Shown piece after piece: positions 33,063 to 40,815 of a DNA stretch of 40,977 bases (positions are counted from its first letter, which is position 1; the number at the start of each line of letters is the position of its first letter). The DNA comes from Candidatus Galloscillospira stercoripullorum (GTDB lineage: Bacteria; Bacillota; Clostridia; Oscillospirales; Oscillospiraceae): assembly GCA_018715695.1 (NCBI GenBank), contig DVLB01000071.1, positions 1 through 40,977 of the forward strand, written 5' to 3'. A program made the translations under genes and the position numbers. The notes below the pieces were generated by a model. It was not told the origin of the DNA. It worked only from the letters and a program-made list of their open reading frames with translations, and did no database searches.

Positions 33063-33272
33063 TCAATTTTTCCGCTCTGTCCTGCCTAAAATATAGTCCA
33101 CGCTGACCTGATAGAAGTCCGCCAAGGCGCACAGTACATGGGGCGGGACCATCCGCTGTCCGCTTTCGTAGTATGCGTAGGTTCTCTGAGGCACGTTGAT
33201 GGCTTGCCCTACCTGAGCCTGGGTCAGATCGTGGTCCTCCCGCAGATCCCGGATCCTTGGATAGCGTTCCAT
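33063..33272 (-). CDS. Xre-family helix-turn-helix regulator
   Basis: A 69-residue DNA-binding protein made of little more than a Cro/C1-type HTH: IRDLREDHDLTQAQVGQAINVPQRTYAYYESGQRMVPPHVLCALADFYQVSVDYILGRTERK. The recognition helix is around QRTYAYYESG. The start ATG 33272 is taken because a possible -10 (TATACT at 33290-33295 on the - strand) lies just upstream; in-frame TTG 33305 would lie before it. It is divergent from a 62-residue gene and the space between holds inverted repeats, so it probably controls both. Confidence 0.85.
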   Translation of the reverse strand: MERYPRIRDLREDHDLTQAQVGQAINVPQRTYAYYESGQRMVPPHVLCALADFYQVSVDYILGRTERKN

Positions 33273-33298
33273 ATCAATCACCGGAATCAGTATAATTA

Positions 33299-33338
33299 AG
33301 AACAATCCGTTCTATTGCGTTTTTGAATATATTGTTCT
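33299..33338. promoter_or_regulatory. Inverted-repeat operators between Xre gene and small gene
   Basis: AGAAC-N5-GTTCT lies at 33299-33313, and AGAACAAT (33299-33306) is also the exact complement of ATTGTTCT (33331-33338). Three related half-sites thus flank and overlap the promoter of the small gene, a layout that fits binding of a small Xre dimer. Confidence 0.6.
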
Positions 33339-33343
33339 ATACT
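33315..33343 (+). promoter_or_regulatory. Promoter of the 62-residue gene
   Basis: TTGCGT (33315-33320) and TATACT (33338-33343) are 17 bases apart. The -10 overlaps the ATTGTTCT half-site. Confidence 0.65.
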
Positions 33344-33362
33344 GTAGCGAGGAGGTGATCCT

Positions 33363-33551
33363 GTGCCAGATTACAAAGAGATGTATTTCACCCTGTTTCG
33401 TGCCACGGAGCGGGCCATCCAAACGCTCATTGCCGCCCAGCAGCAGTGTGAGGAGCTGTATCTGAGCGCTCCTCCCGAGAGGCTGACCGTCCTGCCCGGG
33501 GTGGTGCTGCAAAGTACAGCACCACCCTGCAAGTCCAACGTCAACGAATAG
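33363..33551 (+). CDS. Small conserved-type protein, function unknown
   Basis: A 62-residue protein beginning PDYKEMYFTLFRATERAIQTLIAAQQQCEELYL; small proteins with this opening are common and undescribed in clostridial genomes, as far as I recall. The first 40 residues form an amphipathic helix, the rest is proline-rich. The GTG start has an extended ribosome site (GAGGAGGTGATC at 33349-33360), one of the strongest in the window, which supports high translation. It is divergent from the Xre regulator and likely under its control. No membrane segment is seen. Confidence 0.75.
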   Translation: MPDYKEMYFTLFRATERAIQTLIAAQQQCEELYLSAPPERLTVLPGVVLQSTAPPCKSNVNE

Positions 33552-33613
33552 GGAAGCGTGAATACGAGCATTTGGATCAGGAGAGTGGAGGCGGCCGCCG
33601 GCCATAGGGACAC

Positions 33614-33651
33614 AAAAAGGAAGACACGCCACAGGGCGTGTCTTCCTTTTT
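33614..33651. terminator. Terminator after the 62-residue gene
   Basis: AAAAAGGAAGACACGCC (33614-33630) pairs perfectly with its complement at 33635-33651 around a 4-base loop, with A and T runs at the ends. Confidence 0.9.
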
Positions 33652-33780
33652 GGAACATCGCAACAGTATAGATGCCGCCGAGAAACCGGGGCCTCGCACA
33701 GCGGGGCGGCGCAGGGGCGATTCACTTGCCCCGAGCATTTCCATCCCCAAAGGGTGGAGCAGCCCTCTGGGCGGCGGAAT
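33648..33780 (+). repeat. Dispersed palindromic repeat, copy B
   Basis: The segment 33708-33780 (GGCGCAGGGGC, ATTCACTTGCCCCGAGCATT, CCAAAGGGTGGAGC, CCCTCTGGGCGG) matches copies A and C. It is preceded by a 29-base segment starting TTTTTGGAACATCGCAACAG that recurs with few changes at 33023-33051 after the Xre terminator. No gene is present from 33552 to the tRNA-Leu gene. Confidence 0.75.
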
Positions 33781-33782
33781 AC

Positions 33783-33817
33783 AAAAAGAAAGACACGCCA
33801 CAGGGCGTGCCTTTTTT
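33783..33817 (+). terminator. Terminator-like hairpin between repeat copies
   Basis: CACGCC (33794-33799) pairs with GGCGTG (33804-33809), with an extended A/T stem and a T run at 33812-33817. It resembles the terminator at 33614-33651 and may be a degenerate duplicate. Confidence 0.6.
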
Positions 33818-33876
33818 GTAAAGGGCGGTTAAAATCGATATTTTCAATGCTTGAGACAGCAGCGGGAGAACTGGAA

Positions 33877-34014
33877 AACCGGCCTTCTGGCCGGCGGCGC
33901 CTTTGCGCCGTACGAGCGTTTTGCCGCAGGCAAAACCTCGGCGCAGGGGCAATTTACTTGCCCCGAGCATTTCCATCACCAAAGGGTGGAGCCGCCCTCC
34001 GGGCGGTGGAACCC
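33877..34014 (+). repeat. Dispersed palindromic repeat, copy C
   Basis: The fullest copy. In order it has GGCCTTCTGGCCGGC, GGCGCCTTTGCGCC, GTTTTGCCGCAGGCAAAAC, GCAGGGGC...GCCCCGAGC, ACCAAAGGGTGGAGC and GCCCTCCGGGCGG. Each is a hairpin. It ends at the terminator of tRNA-Leu, so two of three copies adjoin tRNA genes. Confidence 0.8.
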
Positions 34015-34051
34015 AAAACAAAAGGTCATCCGAAAGGATGACCTTTTGTTT
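34015..34051 (-). terminator. Terminator of tRNA-Leu
   Basis: AAAACAAAAGGTCATCC (34015-34031) pairs perfectly with its complement at 34036-34052 around GAAA. On the - strand the 3' arm ends in a T-rich tract directly behind the tRNA. Confidence 0.9.
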
Positions 34052-34137
34052 TGGTGCGGATGGCGGGACTCGAACCCGCACGCCCATTGAGCACTAGCAC
34101 CTCAAGCTAGCCAGTCTACCAGTTCCAGCACATCCGC
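34052..34137 (-). tRNA. tRNA-Leu(GAG)
   Basis: An 86-base class II tRNA. The acceptor GCGGATG pairs with CATCCGC (one slip at the last pair), the anticodon stem CTAGC/GCTAG encloses TTGAGGT with anticodon GAG (leucine CTC/CTT), a long variable arm follows, the T arm has GGTTCGAGTCC, the discriminator is A and CCA is encoded. Confidence 0.95.
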
Positions 34138-34169
34138 AGCTAAGCGGCCCCGATTGGGACCGCTTAGTT

Positions 34170-34198
34170 ATTATAGCGGCTGTGGGACCATTTGTCAA
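34170..34198 (-). promoter_or_regulatory. Promoter of tRNA-Leu
   Basis: On the - strand perfect TTGACA (34193-34198) and TATAAT (34170-34175) are 17 bases apart. A TAAGCGG/CCGCTTA inverted repeat lies between the -10 and the mature tRNA. Confidence 0.9.
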
Positions 34199-34237
34199 CA
34201 CAGAGATTTTTCTCTTCGAAGAAAAATACTGTTTTCC

Positions 34238-34555
34238 TCAGAGCCGTGCGTCCAGCACGTCGGCGTAGGCCTGCTGGGGCATGACGCCCACCTTGCGCTC
34301 CACCTCCGCGCCATTTTGGAAGAAAATCACGGTGGGAATGCTCATAACGCCGAAGCGGCGGGCGAGCGCGCTCTCCGCATCCACGTCCACTTTGCCCACG
34401 ATTGCTTTGCCCTCATATTTCTCTGCCAGAGCGTCGATGACCGGGGCGAGCATCCGGCAGGGGCCGCACCAGGAGGCCCAGAAGTCCACCATCACCAAGC
34501 CGCCGGCGGACACCGCCTTGTCAAAGCCTTCCTCACTGAAATGGATCACTGCCAT
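34238..34555 (-). CDS. trxA: Thioredoxin
   Basis: A 105-residue thioredoxin with the redox motif WCGPC (C30, C33) in VMVDFWASWCGPCRM and the cis-proline block SIPTVIFF. It is cytoplasmic and provides reducing power to ribonucleotide reductase, methionine sulfoxide reductases and other enzymes. The ATG at 34555 follows an AAAGGATGG site; ATG 34567 in frame is too near it. It lies 19 bases after trxB and is probably co-transcribed with it. Confidence 0.95.
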   Translation of the reverse strand: MAVIHFSEEGFDKAVSAGGLVMVDFWASWCGPCRMLAPVIDALAEKYEGKAIVGKVDVDAESALARRFGVMSIPTVIFFQNGAEVERKVGVMPQQAYADVLDARL

Positions 34556-34574
34556 GTTAAATTCCATCCTTTCC

Positions 34575-35432
34575 TTATTTGGATTCCATACGGTCCAGAT
34601 ATTCCGCCGCCCGGTGGCCGGCCAGCATGCCCTCGCCCACGGCCTTGGAGACCTGGAGAGGCTGGCCGGTGCAGTCCCCGGCGGCGAACACACCGGGCAG
34701 GTTGGTGGCCATGTCCCGGTCCACGGCGATGAAGCCGCCGTTGAGCTTCAGCTCAGGCAGCAGGTCGGTGGGGGCCATGGCGGCGCGCAGGATAAAAACC
34801 CCGTCACACCGCTGGGTCTCACCGTCCAGCCGCACGCCGGTCACCTGGCCCTCACCCAGGATCTCAATGCGCTTTGCGGGGACGAAGACCATGTCGTCGG
34901 GCAGCTGCGCCGGGCGCGTGTCGGAGACGTAGGTCACATGACAGCCGATGCCCTGGAGGTAAGCGGCTTCCTCCGGGGCCTGCTCGGCCTTGCCCACTAC
35001 GATGACCTCCTTGCCCCGGTAGAACATCCCGTCGCAGGTGGCGCAGTAGCTCACGCCCCTGCCCAGAAGGGCCTCCTCCCCGGGAAATTTGGCCGCGCGG
35101 GCCACGCCGGGAGCCAGCACCACCGCCCCGGCCTCCACCACATCGCTGCCCACGCTCAGGTAGAACACGCCCTCCATGGGCATGATGCTCAACACCCGCC
35201 CGGTGAGGCGCTCAGCGCCCATGGCCTGGGCGTGGGCCTCGAAGTGCCGGAGCAGCTCCGCGCCTGAGCACTGGGGCAGACCCAGATAGTTGTCCACCCT
35301 GTGGGCCTTCCACAGAGAGCTGTCGGCGCTGCCGCCGCTGATGACCGCCGCCGTTTTGCCCCGCTGCCGGGCCTGGACCGCCGCCGACAAGCCGGCCGGA
35401 CCCCCGCCCACTATCGCAATATCATATCGCAA
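34575..35432 (-). CDS. trxB: Thioredoxin reductase-like flavoprotein, NADPH motifs missing
   Basis: A 285-residue TrxB-fold flavoprotein. FAD binding is shown by IAIVGGGPAGLSAA and the C-terminal VFAAGDCTGQPL; the redox pair is CATC (C130, C133) in SYCATCDG. The NADPH domain differs: where standard TrxB has a GGGDSA motif and an HRR-x3-R basic motif, this protein has GKAEQA (147-152) and no arginine cluster (YVSDTRPAQLPDD). This resembles ferredoxin-dependent (FFTR) or NADPH-independent reductases of Clostridia. The start is TTG 35432, with a GGATGG site 7 bases upstream and the FAD strand starting at residue 3. trxA follows, so thioredoxin is the likely partner. Confidence 0.88.
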   Translation of the reverse strand: MRYDIAIVGGGPAGLSAAVQARQRGKTAAVISGGSADSSLWKAHRVDNYLGLPQCSGAELLRHFEAHAQAMGAERLTGRVLSIMPMEGVFYLSVGSDVVEAGAVVLAPGVARAAKFPGEEALLGRGVSYCATCDGMFYRGKEVIVVGKAEQAPEEAAYLQGIGCHVTYVSDTRPAQLPDDMVFVPAKRIEILGEGQVTGVRLDGETQRCDGVFILRAAMAPTDLLPELKLNGGFIAVDRDMATNLPGVFAAGDCTGQPLQVSKAVGEGMLAGHRAAEYLDRMESK

Positions 35433-35538
35433 GACGCACCCATCCTTTCCGCCGCACGCTGCAGCAATGTCCAAATCCCTTAAAAGCAGTCTTTCTTGGC
35501 TGCCTTTGCGAAATTGCGTGGCCGCTGCCGTAGGAATG

Positions 35539-35776
35539 AACCGCATAGCGGTTTATTCAGCGATACTACTATAAGGCCTTTTCTGCCTATGTGCAACCTT
35601 TTTTCCCAATGCTGCCCTTCACGAGCCCTCCACCGCCGGCCGTCGGGGAAACGAGGGACCTTTGTCCGGAAGAACGAGGGACCTTTGTCCGGAAGAAAAT
35701 ATTGCAATTTTCCCCCGGACAGGGTAAAATATACACTCGCTATTATAGTGTCTGCTGAATAAACCGCAATGCGGTT
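35539..35776. repeat. MITE-like element with 23-bp inverted ends
   Basis: AACCGCATAGCGG... (35539-35561) and ...CCGCAATGCGGTT (35754-35776) are inverted copies, matching at 22 of 23 bases, and the inward flanks share TTATAGT. The 238-bp element has no transposase. Inside is a 23-base unit (AACGAGGGACCTTTGTCCG-GAAG) repeated exactly in tandem at 35650-35672 and 35673-35695, each with a GGAC/GTCC hairpin. No target duplication is evident. Confidence 0.6.
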
Positions 35777-35940
35777 TATTTGCGCGGCATTGCCGCAACG
35801 CGTATACTCACACAAGTGCCATGGCACTTGTATGAGTGGTGCAAGGGTTTTGGGCGAAAACTGTACAAAACCCGTGCACTTGAACAAAGCTATTTTGTTT
35901 TGAAAGCCTTCGCTTTCAAGGTATACCGCTTTGTTCAGTA
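35777..35940. repeat. Run of palindromes upstream of glnS
   Basis: Between the MITE-like element and glnS are: a 32-base near-perfect palindrome at 35806-35837 (15 of 16 pairs, centre CCATGG); an inverted pair GCAAGGGTTTT / AAAACCCGTGC around 35841-35876; an inverted pair TGAACAAAGC (35881-35890) / GCTTTGTTCA (35928-35937) that encloses the hairpin TTGAAAGC/GCTTTCAA (35900-35919). No gene or clear promoter is seen; frames across it are chance. Confidence 0.65.
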
Positions 35941-35969
35941 CGCATTATTATAACAAAGGAGTGACCTTC

Positions 35970-37652
<1,683 letters not shown>

Positions 37653-37662
37653 AAAAGACCAT

Positions 37663-37702
37663 AAAAATGCGGCGCACCGTTCTCGCGGTGCGCCGCATTT
37701 TT
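37663..37702. terminator. Bidirectional terminator between glnS and greA
   Basis: AAAAATGCGGCGCACCG (37663-37679) pairs with its perfect complement at 37686-37702 around a 6-base loop, with A and T runs on both sides. Confidence 0.93.
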
Positions 37703-37722
37703 ATGCCGGATAGGGGAGAGGG

Positions 37723-38226
37723 TCAGAACTTGTTGAGGGGGATGGACCCGTCGTCGGTACATTTTTCGATGGCCCGGATGACCATCTGATAGCTGTATCC
37801 GCTCTCGGTCTCCACCGTTACCCGGTCTCCCTGTCGCTTGCCCAGAATGGCCTTGCCCACCGGGGACTCCCGGCTGATGAGGCCGTGAAGGGCGTCCTGC
37901 CGCATGGTGGTGACGATCTGGTAGACCTCGGTCTCGTCGTCCTCCTCCAGATAGACGGTGACCTTGTCGTAAAGACCCACCGTGTCAGGCGCGGAGTGGT
38001 CCGAGACCACCACGGCGGTGCGGATCATGTTCTCCAGAAAGCGGATGCGGCCCTCGTTGCGGTTTTTCTCCTGCTTGGCGGCCTTGTATTCAAAGTTCTC
38101 GCTCAGATCCCCAAAGGCTCTGGCCTCCTTTACCGCCTCCAGCAGCTTGGGGCGCAGGGTAATGCGGCGGTAGTCCAGCTCCTCGCGCATTTTCTGAATG
38201 TCGCCGCGGGTCAGTTCGTTGTGCAT
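37723..38226 (-). CDS. greA: Transcription elongation factor GreA-like
   Basis: A 167-residue Gre factor that enters the RNA polymerase secondary channel and stimulates cleavage of backtracked RNA. The N-terminal coiled coil (TRGDIQKMREELDYRRITLRP...ARAFGDLSENFEYKAAKQEKNRNEGRIRFLENMI) carries the acidic tip D-L-S-E-N needed for activity, and the C-terminal FKBP-like domain contains LISRESPVGKAILGKRQGDRVTVE. ATG 38226 is 6-7 bases after GGAGG; ATG 38241 would contain that site. The gene is transcribed alone from its own promoter. Confidence 0.93.
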   Translation of the reverse strand: MHNELTRGDIQKMREELDYRRITLRPKLLEAVKEARAFGDLSENFEYKAAKQEKNRNEGRIRFLENMIRTAVVVSDHSAPDTVGLYDKVTVYLEEDDETEVYQIVTTMRQDALHGLISRESPVGKAILGKRQGDRVTVETESGYSYQMVIRAIEKCTDDGSIPLNKF

Positions 38227-38255
38227 GGTGTGCCTCCACAAGTCAGGATACCAGT

Positions 38256-38284
38256 ATTAAACTCCCAAAGGAGCCCGTTGTCAA
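38256..38284 (-). promoter_or_regulatory. Promoter of greA
   Basis: On the - strand perfect TTGACA (38279-38284) and TTTAAT (38256-38261) are 17 bases apart, 30 bases before the start. Confidence 0.7.
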
Positions 38285-38301
38285 AGGAAATCTGCCGCAA
38301 A

Positions 38302-38336
38302 AAAAAAGGAGAGGCACGCCGTGCCTCTCCTTTTTT
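38302..38336. terminator. Terminator of the small lipoprotein gene
   Basis: GGAGAGGCAC (38308-38317) pairs with GTGCCTCTCC (38321-38330) with A and T runs on either side; on the - strand it follows the lipoprotein gene by 3 bases. Confidence 0.9.
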
Positions 38337-38339
38337 CCT

Positions 38340-38597
38340 TTACCGGATGGCGTTTCTTGCGCCGTCCATCATGTTCCGGGCGGCGTCGCCCATGTCCTCC
38401 ATGGCGTTGCCCGCATCGTCCATCATGTCGTCCGCCATATCGCCCAGGTCTTCCTCAGGCGTGGGATCGGGCTGGGCGGTGGGAGTGGCCACAGGGGCGG
38501 GCGTGGGGGTGACGTTGGGCGCCATGTCCTTGGAACAGCCGGTCATCAGCACCATGAGCGCCGCCGCCAGAGAAAAAGCGGCAAGTTTCCTGTTCAT
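38340..38597 (-). CDS. Small low-complexity lipoprotein
   Basis: An 85-residue exported lipoprotein with a signal sequence and lipobox LMTGC (cysteine 21), a Pro/Thr-rich linker and a repetitive Asp/Met/Ala helix (DMADDMMDDAGNAMEDMGDAARNMMDGARNAI) that may form a coiled coil. The function is unknown. ATG 38597 is 8 bases after GGAGG. An 8-bp inverted repeat (TTTACACC/GGTGTAAA at 38674-38698) lies between it and leuA and may be a regulatory or termination site. The strong terminator and ribosome site support a real gene. Confidence 0.72.
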   Translation of the reverse strand: MNRKLAAFSLAAALMVLMTGCSKDMAPNVTPTPAPVATPTAQPDPTPEEDLGDMADDMMDDAGNAMEDMGDAARNMMDGARNAIR

Positions 38598-38673
38598 CGC
38601 GCATCCTCCTGCAAGTTGGTTTCGTAGAATGTGGAATCTCCATCCGCAGGATAGTATGTGCGCAAACACTTCG

Positions 38674-38698
38674 TTTACACCGCCGGAGAAGGTGTAAA
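38674..38698. repeat. Inverted repeat between leuA and the small lipoprotein gene
   Basis: TTTACACC (38674-38681) and GGTGTAAA (38691-38698) are exact inverted copies separated by 9 bases. There is no good T tract on the - strand, so an operator or mRNA hairpin is as likely as a terminator. Confidence 0.45.
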
Positions 38699-38743
38699 AT
38701 TAAAGAAAAAATTATATTTTGCCCGGGATTTCCATGGGAAATA

Positions 38744-40438
38744 TCACTTTTCCAGCACGGCGCGGTTGACGGCGCAGAGAATGGCCCGCAGGGAGGCGCG
38801 GTTAATGTTGTGGCTCTTGCCCACGCCGAACACGTCCCGGCCGTCGGGGGCCTTCAGGTGGATGTAGCACACGGCCTGGGTGTCCGAGCCGGAAGAGATG
38901 GCGTGCTCCTTGTAGTCCACGAACTCATAGCCATCGAGACGGCCCTCGGGCAGGTCGTGGAGGGCGTTGAAGAAGGCGTCGATGGGGCCGTTGCCCTCGC
39001 CGTGAGCAGCCATGACCTTGCCCTTGTAGCCCACCTCGCCGTCGAAAATCACCCAGCTCTGCTCCCCGTGGCGGGCGTCCTCCTGGAAGCTGTGGCGCTC
39101 CAGCTGGTAGGTCTTGGGTACCGACAGGTACTCCCGGTCGAAAAGGTCGTAGATCTGCTGGGGGTGGAGCTCCTTGCCCAAGCGGTCGGACTCCTTCTGC
39201 ACGATGGCGCCGAACTCCGCGTGCATGGCCTTGGGCAGGTCGTAGCCGAACTTGTGGTGCATGATGAAGGCGGCGCCGCCCTTGCCCGACTGGGAGTTGA
39301 TGCGGATGGGCTCGTACTCTCTGCCCAGGTCGGTGGGGTCAATGGGCAGGTAGGGCACTTCCCACATGTCGGTGCCCGACTGTTCCATGTACTGGAAGCC
39401 CTTGTTGATGGCGTCCTGGTGGCTGCCGGAGAAGGCGGTGAACACCAGCTCGCCTACATAGGGCTGCCGCTCGCCCACCTTCATCTTGGTGCACCGCTCG
39501 TACATGTCCTTGATGGCGTCGATGTGGGAGAAGTCCAGCTCCGGGTCCACCCCCTGGGTGTAGAGGTTCATGGCCAGGGTGACCAGGTCCACGTTGCCGG
39601 TGCGCTCGCCGTTGCCGAAGAGGGTGGCCTCGATGCGCTCGGCCCCGGCCAGCACGCCCATCTCGGCGGTGGCCACGCCGCAGCCCCGGTCATTGTGGGG
39701 GTGGAGGGAGATGATGGCGCAGTCCCGGCTCTTCAGGTGGGAGATGAAGTACTCGATCTCGTCGGCCAGGTAGTTGGGCATGCAGTTTTCCACGGTGGTG
39801 GGCAGGTTGAGGATGATCTTCTTCTCGGGGGTGGCGTGGATGGTCTCGATCACCGCCTGGCAGATCTCCACCGCCACGTCCATCTCAGTGCCCATGAAGG
39901 ACTCGGGGGAGTACTGGTACCGGAGGTCCATGCCCTCTTCGATGGCGGACTGGGAGAGCTCATAGATGAGCTTGGCGGCGTCCACGGCGATCTGCTTGAC
40001 ACCGGCCACATCGGTGTGGAAGACCACCTTGCGCTGGAGGGTGGAGGTGGAGTTATAGAAGTGGAGGATGACGTGCTTGGCCCCCCGGATGGCCTCAAAG
40101 GTCTTCTGGATCAGGTGGGGCCGGGCCTGGACCAACACCTGGATGGTCACGTCGTCGGGGATGTGGCCGCCGTCGATGAGCTCCCGGCAGATCTCGTACT
40201 CGGTCTCGCTGGCGGAGGGGAAGCCGATCTCGATCTCCTTGACGCCGATGTCCACCAGGGTGTGGAAGTACTCCAGCTTCTCCTGAAGGTTCATGGGGTC
40301 CACCAGGGCCTGGTTGCCGTCGCGCAGGTCCACCGAGCACCAGATGGGGGCCTTGGTGATCTGCTTGTCGGGCCAGGCGCGGTGCTCCATCTTGAGGGGG
40401 ACGAAGGGGATGTACTTTTCATAGCCTTTTTTCATCAT
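38744..40438 (-). CDS. leuA: 2-isopropylmalate synthase, long type
   Basis: A 564-residue enzyme that condenses 2-oxoisovalerate and acetyl-CoA in the first leucine step. The HMGL-like barrel has the catalytic WCSVDLRDGNQALVDPM (metal-binding RDGNQ), the HPHNDRGCG metal motif and FGNGERTGNVDL; a linker and the C-terminal allosteric LeuA dimer domain (about 430-560) complete the long, actinobacterial-type LeuA found in many Firmicutes. ATG 40438 (followed by ATG 40435) is 9 bases after GGAGG. Leucine supply is controlled by the T-box leader in front. leuB, leuC and leuD are not seen. Confidence 0.95.
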   Translation of the reverse strand: MMKKGYEKYIPFVPLKMEHRAWPDKQITKAPIWCSVDLRDGNQALVDPMNLQEKLEYFHTLVDIGVKEIEIGFPSASETEYEICRELIDGGHIPDDVTIQVLVQARPHLIQKTFEAIRGAKHVILHFYNSTSTLQRKVVFHTDVAGVKQIAVDAAKLIYELSQSAIEEGMDLRYQYSPESFMGTEMDVAVEICQAVIETIHATPEKKIILNLPTTVENCMPNYLADEIEYFISHLKSRDCAIISLHPHNDRGCGVATAEMGVLAGAERIEATLFGNGERTGNVDLVTLAMNLYTQGVDPELDFSHIDAIKDMYERCTKMKVGERQPYVGELVFTAFSGSHQDAINKGFQYMEQSGTDMWEVPYLPIDPTDLGREYEPIRINSQSGKGGAAFIMHHKFGYDLPKAMHAEFGAIVQKESDRLGKELHPQQIYDLFDREYLSVPKTYQLERHSFQEDARHGEQSWVIFDGEVGYKGKVMAAHGEGNGPIDAFFNALHDLPEGRLDGYEFVDYKEHAISSGSDTQAVCYIHLKAPDGRDVFGVGKSHNINRASLRAILCAVNRAVLEK

Positions 40439-40473
40439 GGGGGAAGCCCTCCTTGTGTTCGGTCAGAGAAATG

Positions 40474-40504
40474 AAAAACCCCTGACCTAGATTTAGGTCA
40501 GGGG
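40474..40504 (-). terminator. T-box-controlled terminator before leuA
   Basis: CCCCTGACCTA (40479-40489) pairs with its complement TAGGTCAGGGG (40494-40504) around GATT; on the - strand a five-base T run (40474-40478) follows. Confidence 0.9.
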
Positions 40505-40730
40505 CGTAAAATACGCGGTACCACCCTGCTTCCGCCCGCCGTCTCCGGGGGGCGCTCATGGCCTCCAACAAGGCCGCGGCCGGTAACGGGGCCAGACGTC
40601 CTGCCTTACTTCCATTCGGGCAGGCAGCTCAGGGACCAGTATATGCGCGGCGCCCCGTACCGGTTCACACCGACCACCGGCTCTCTGAACGACGCTCTCC
40701 GCGCTTTCTTCCCGTCTTCGCCTTTGGGTT
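40474..40730 (-). promoter_or_regulatory. Leucine T-box riboswitch leader
   Basis: On the - strand the core AGGGTGGTACCGCG lies at 40514-40527. In Stem I, GGGA pairs with TCCC and GCGCGG with CCGCGC, leaving a specifier loop whose 3' side contains CTG followed by G (CTG at 40637-40639), a leucine codon read by tRNA-Leu(CAG). An AGAGAG bulge and CCGG/CCGG terminal stem are present, then a stem II/III hairpin. The antiterminator bulge is TGGT, whose last base pairs with discriminator A of tRNA-Leu. Pairing was drawn by eye. Confidence 0.9.
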
Positions 40731-40736
40731 GCAAAT

Positions 40737-40765
40737 ATTGTACATGGCTCCGCCCGGTTTGTCAA
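40737..40765 (-). promoter_or_regulatory. Promoter of the leuA T-box operon
   Basis: On the - strand perfect TTGACA (40760-40765) and TACAAT (40737-40742) are 17 bases apart, just ahead of the T-box leader. Confidence 0.85.
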
Positions 40766-40769
40766 GGGG

Positions 40770-40815
40770 TCAGCCTTGGCCTCCGGAGCCTACATCAGCC
40801 TTGGCCTCCGGAGCC
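40770..40815. repeat. Tandem duplication at the nth 3' end
   Basis: TCAGCCTTGGCCTCCGGAGC-C occurs at 40770-40790 and again at 40795-40815, a 21-base exact repeat with a 25-base period. The right copy codes for the last residues and the stop of nth; the left copy lies just past the stop. Confidence 0.85.

Noticed and set aside
33599-34051. CRISPR array
   Set aside because: Repeated hairpins are of different lengths, lack regular spacing and spacers, and no cas genes are present.
33577-34097. Frames of 64-121 residues between the 62-residue gene and tRNA-Leu
   Set aside because: They read through terminators, repeat copies and even the tRNA gene, and none has a convincing start.
35480-35887. 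135-residue frame on the - strand between trxB and glnS
   Set aside because: It is composed of the inverted ends, tandem repeat and palindromes of the MITE-like element, lacks a ribosome site and looks like no protein family.
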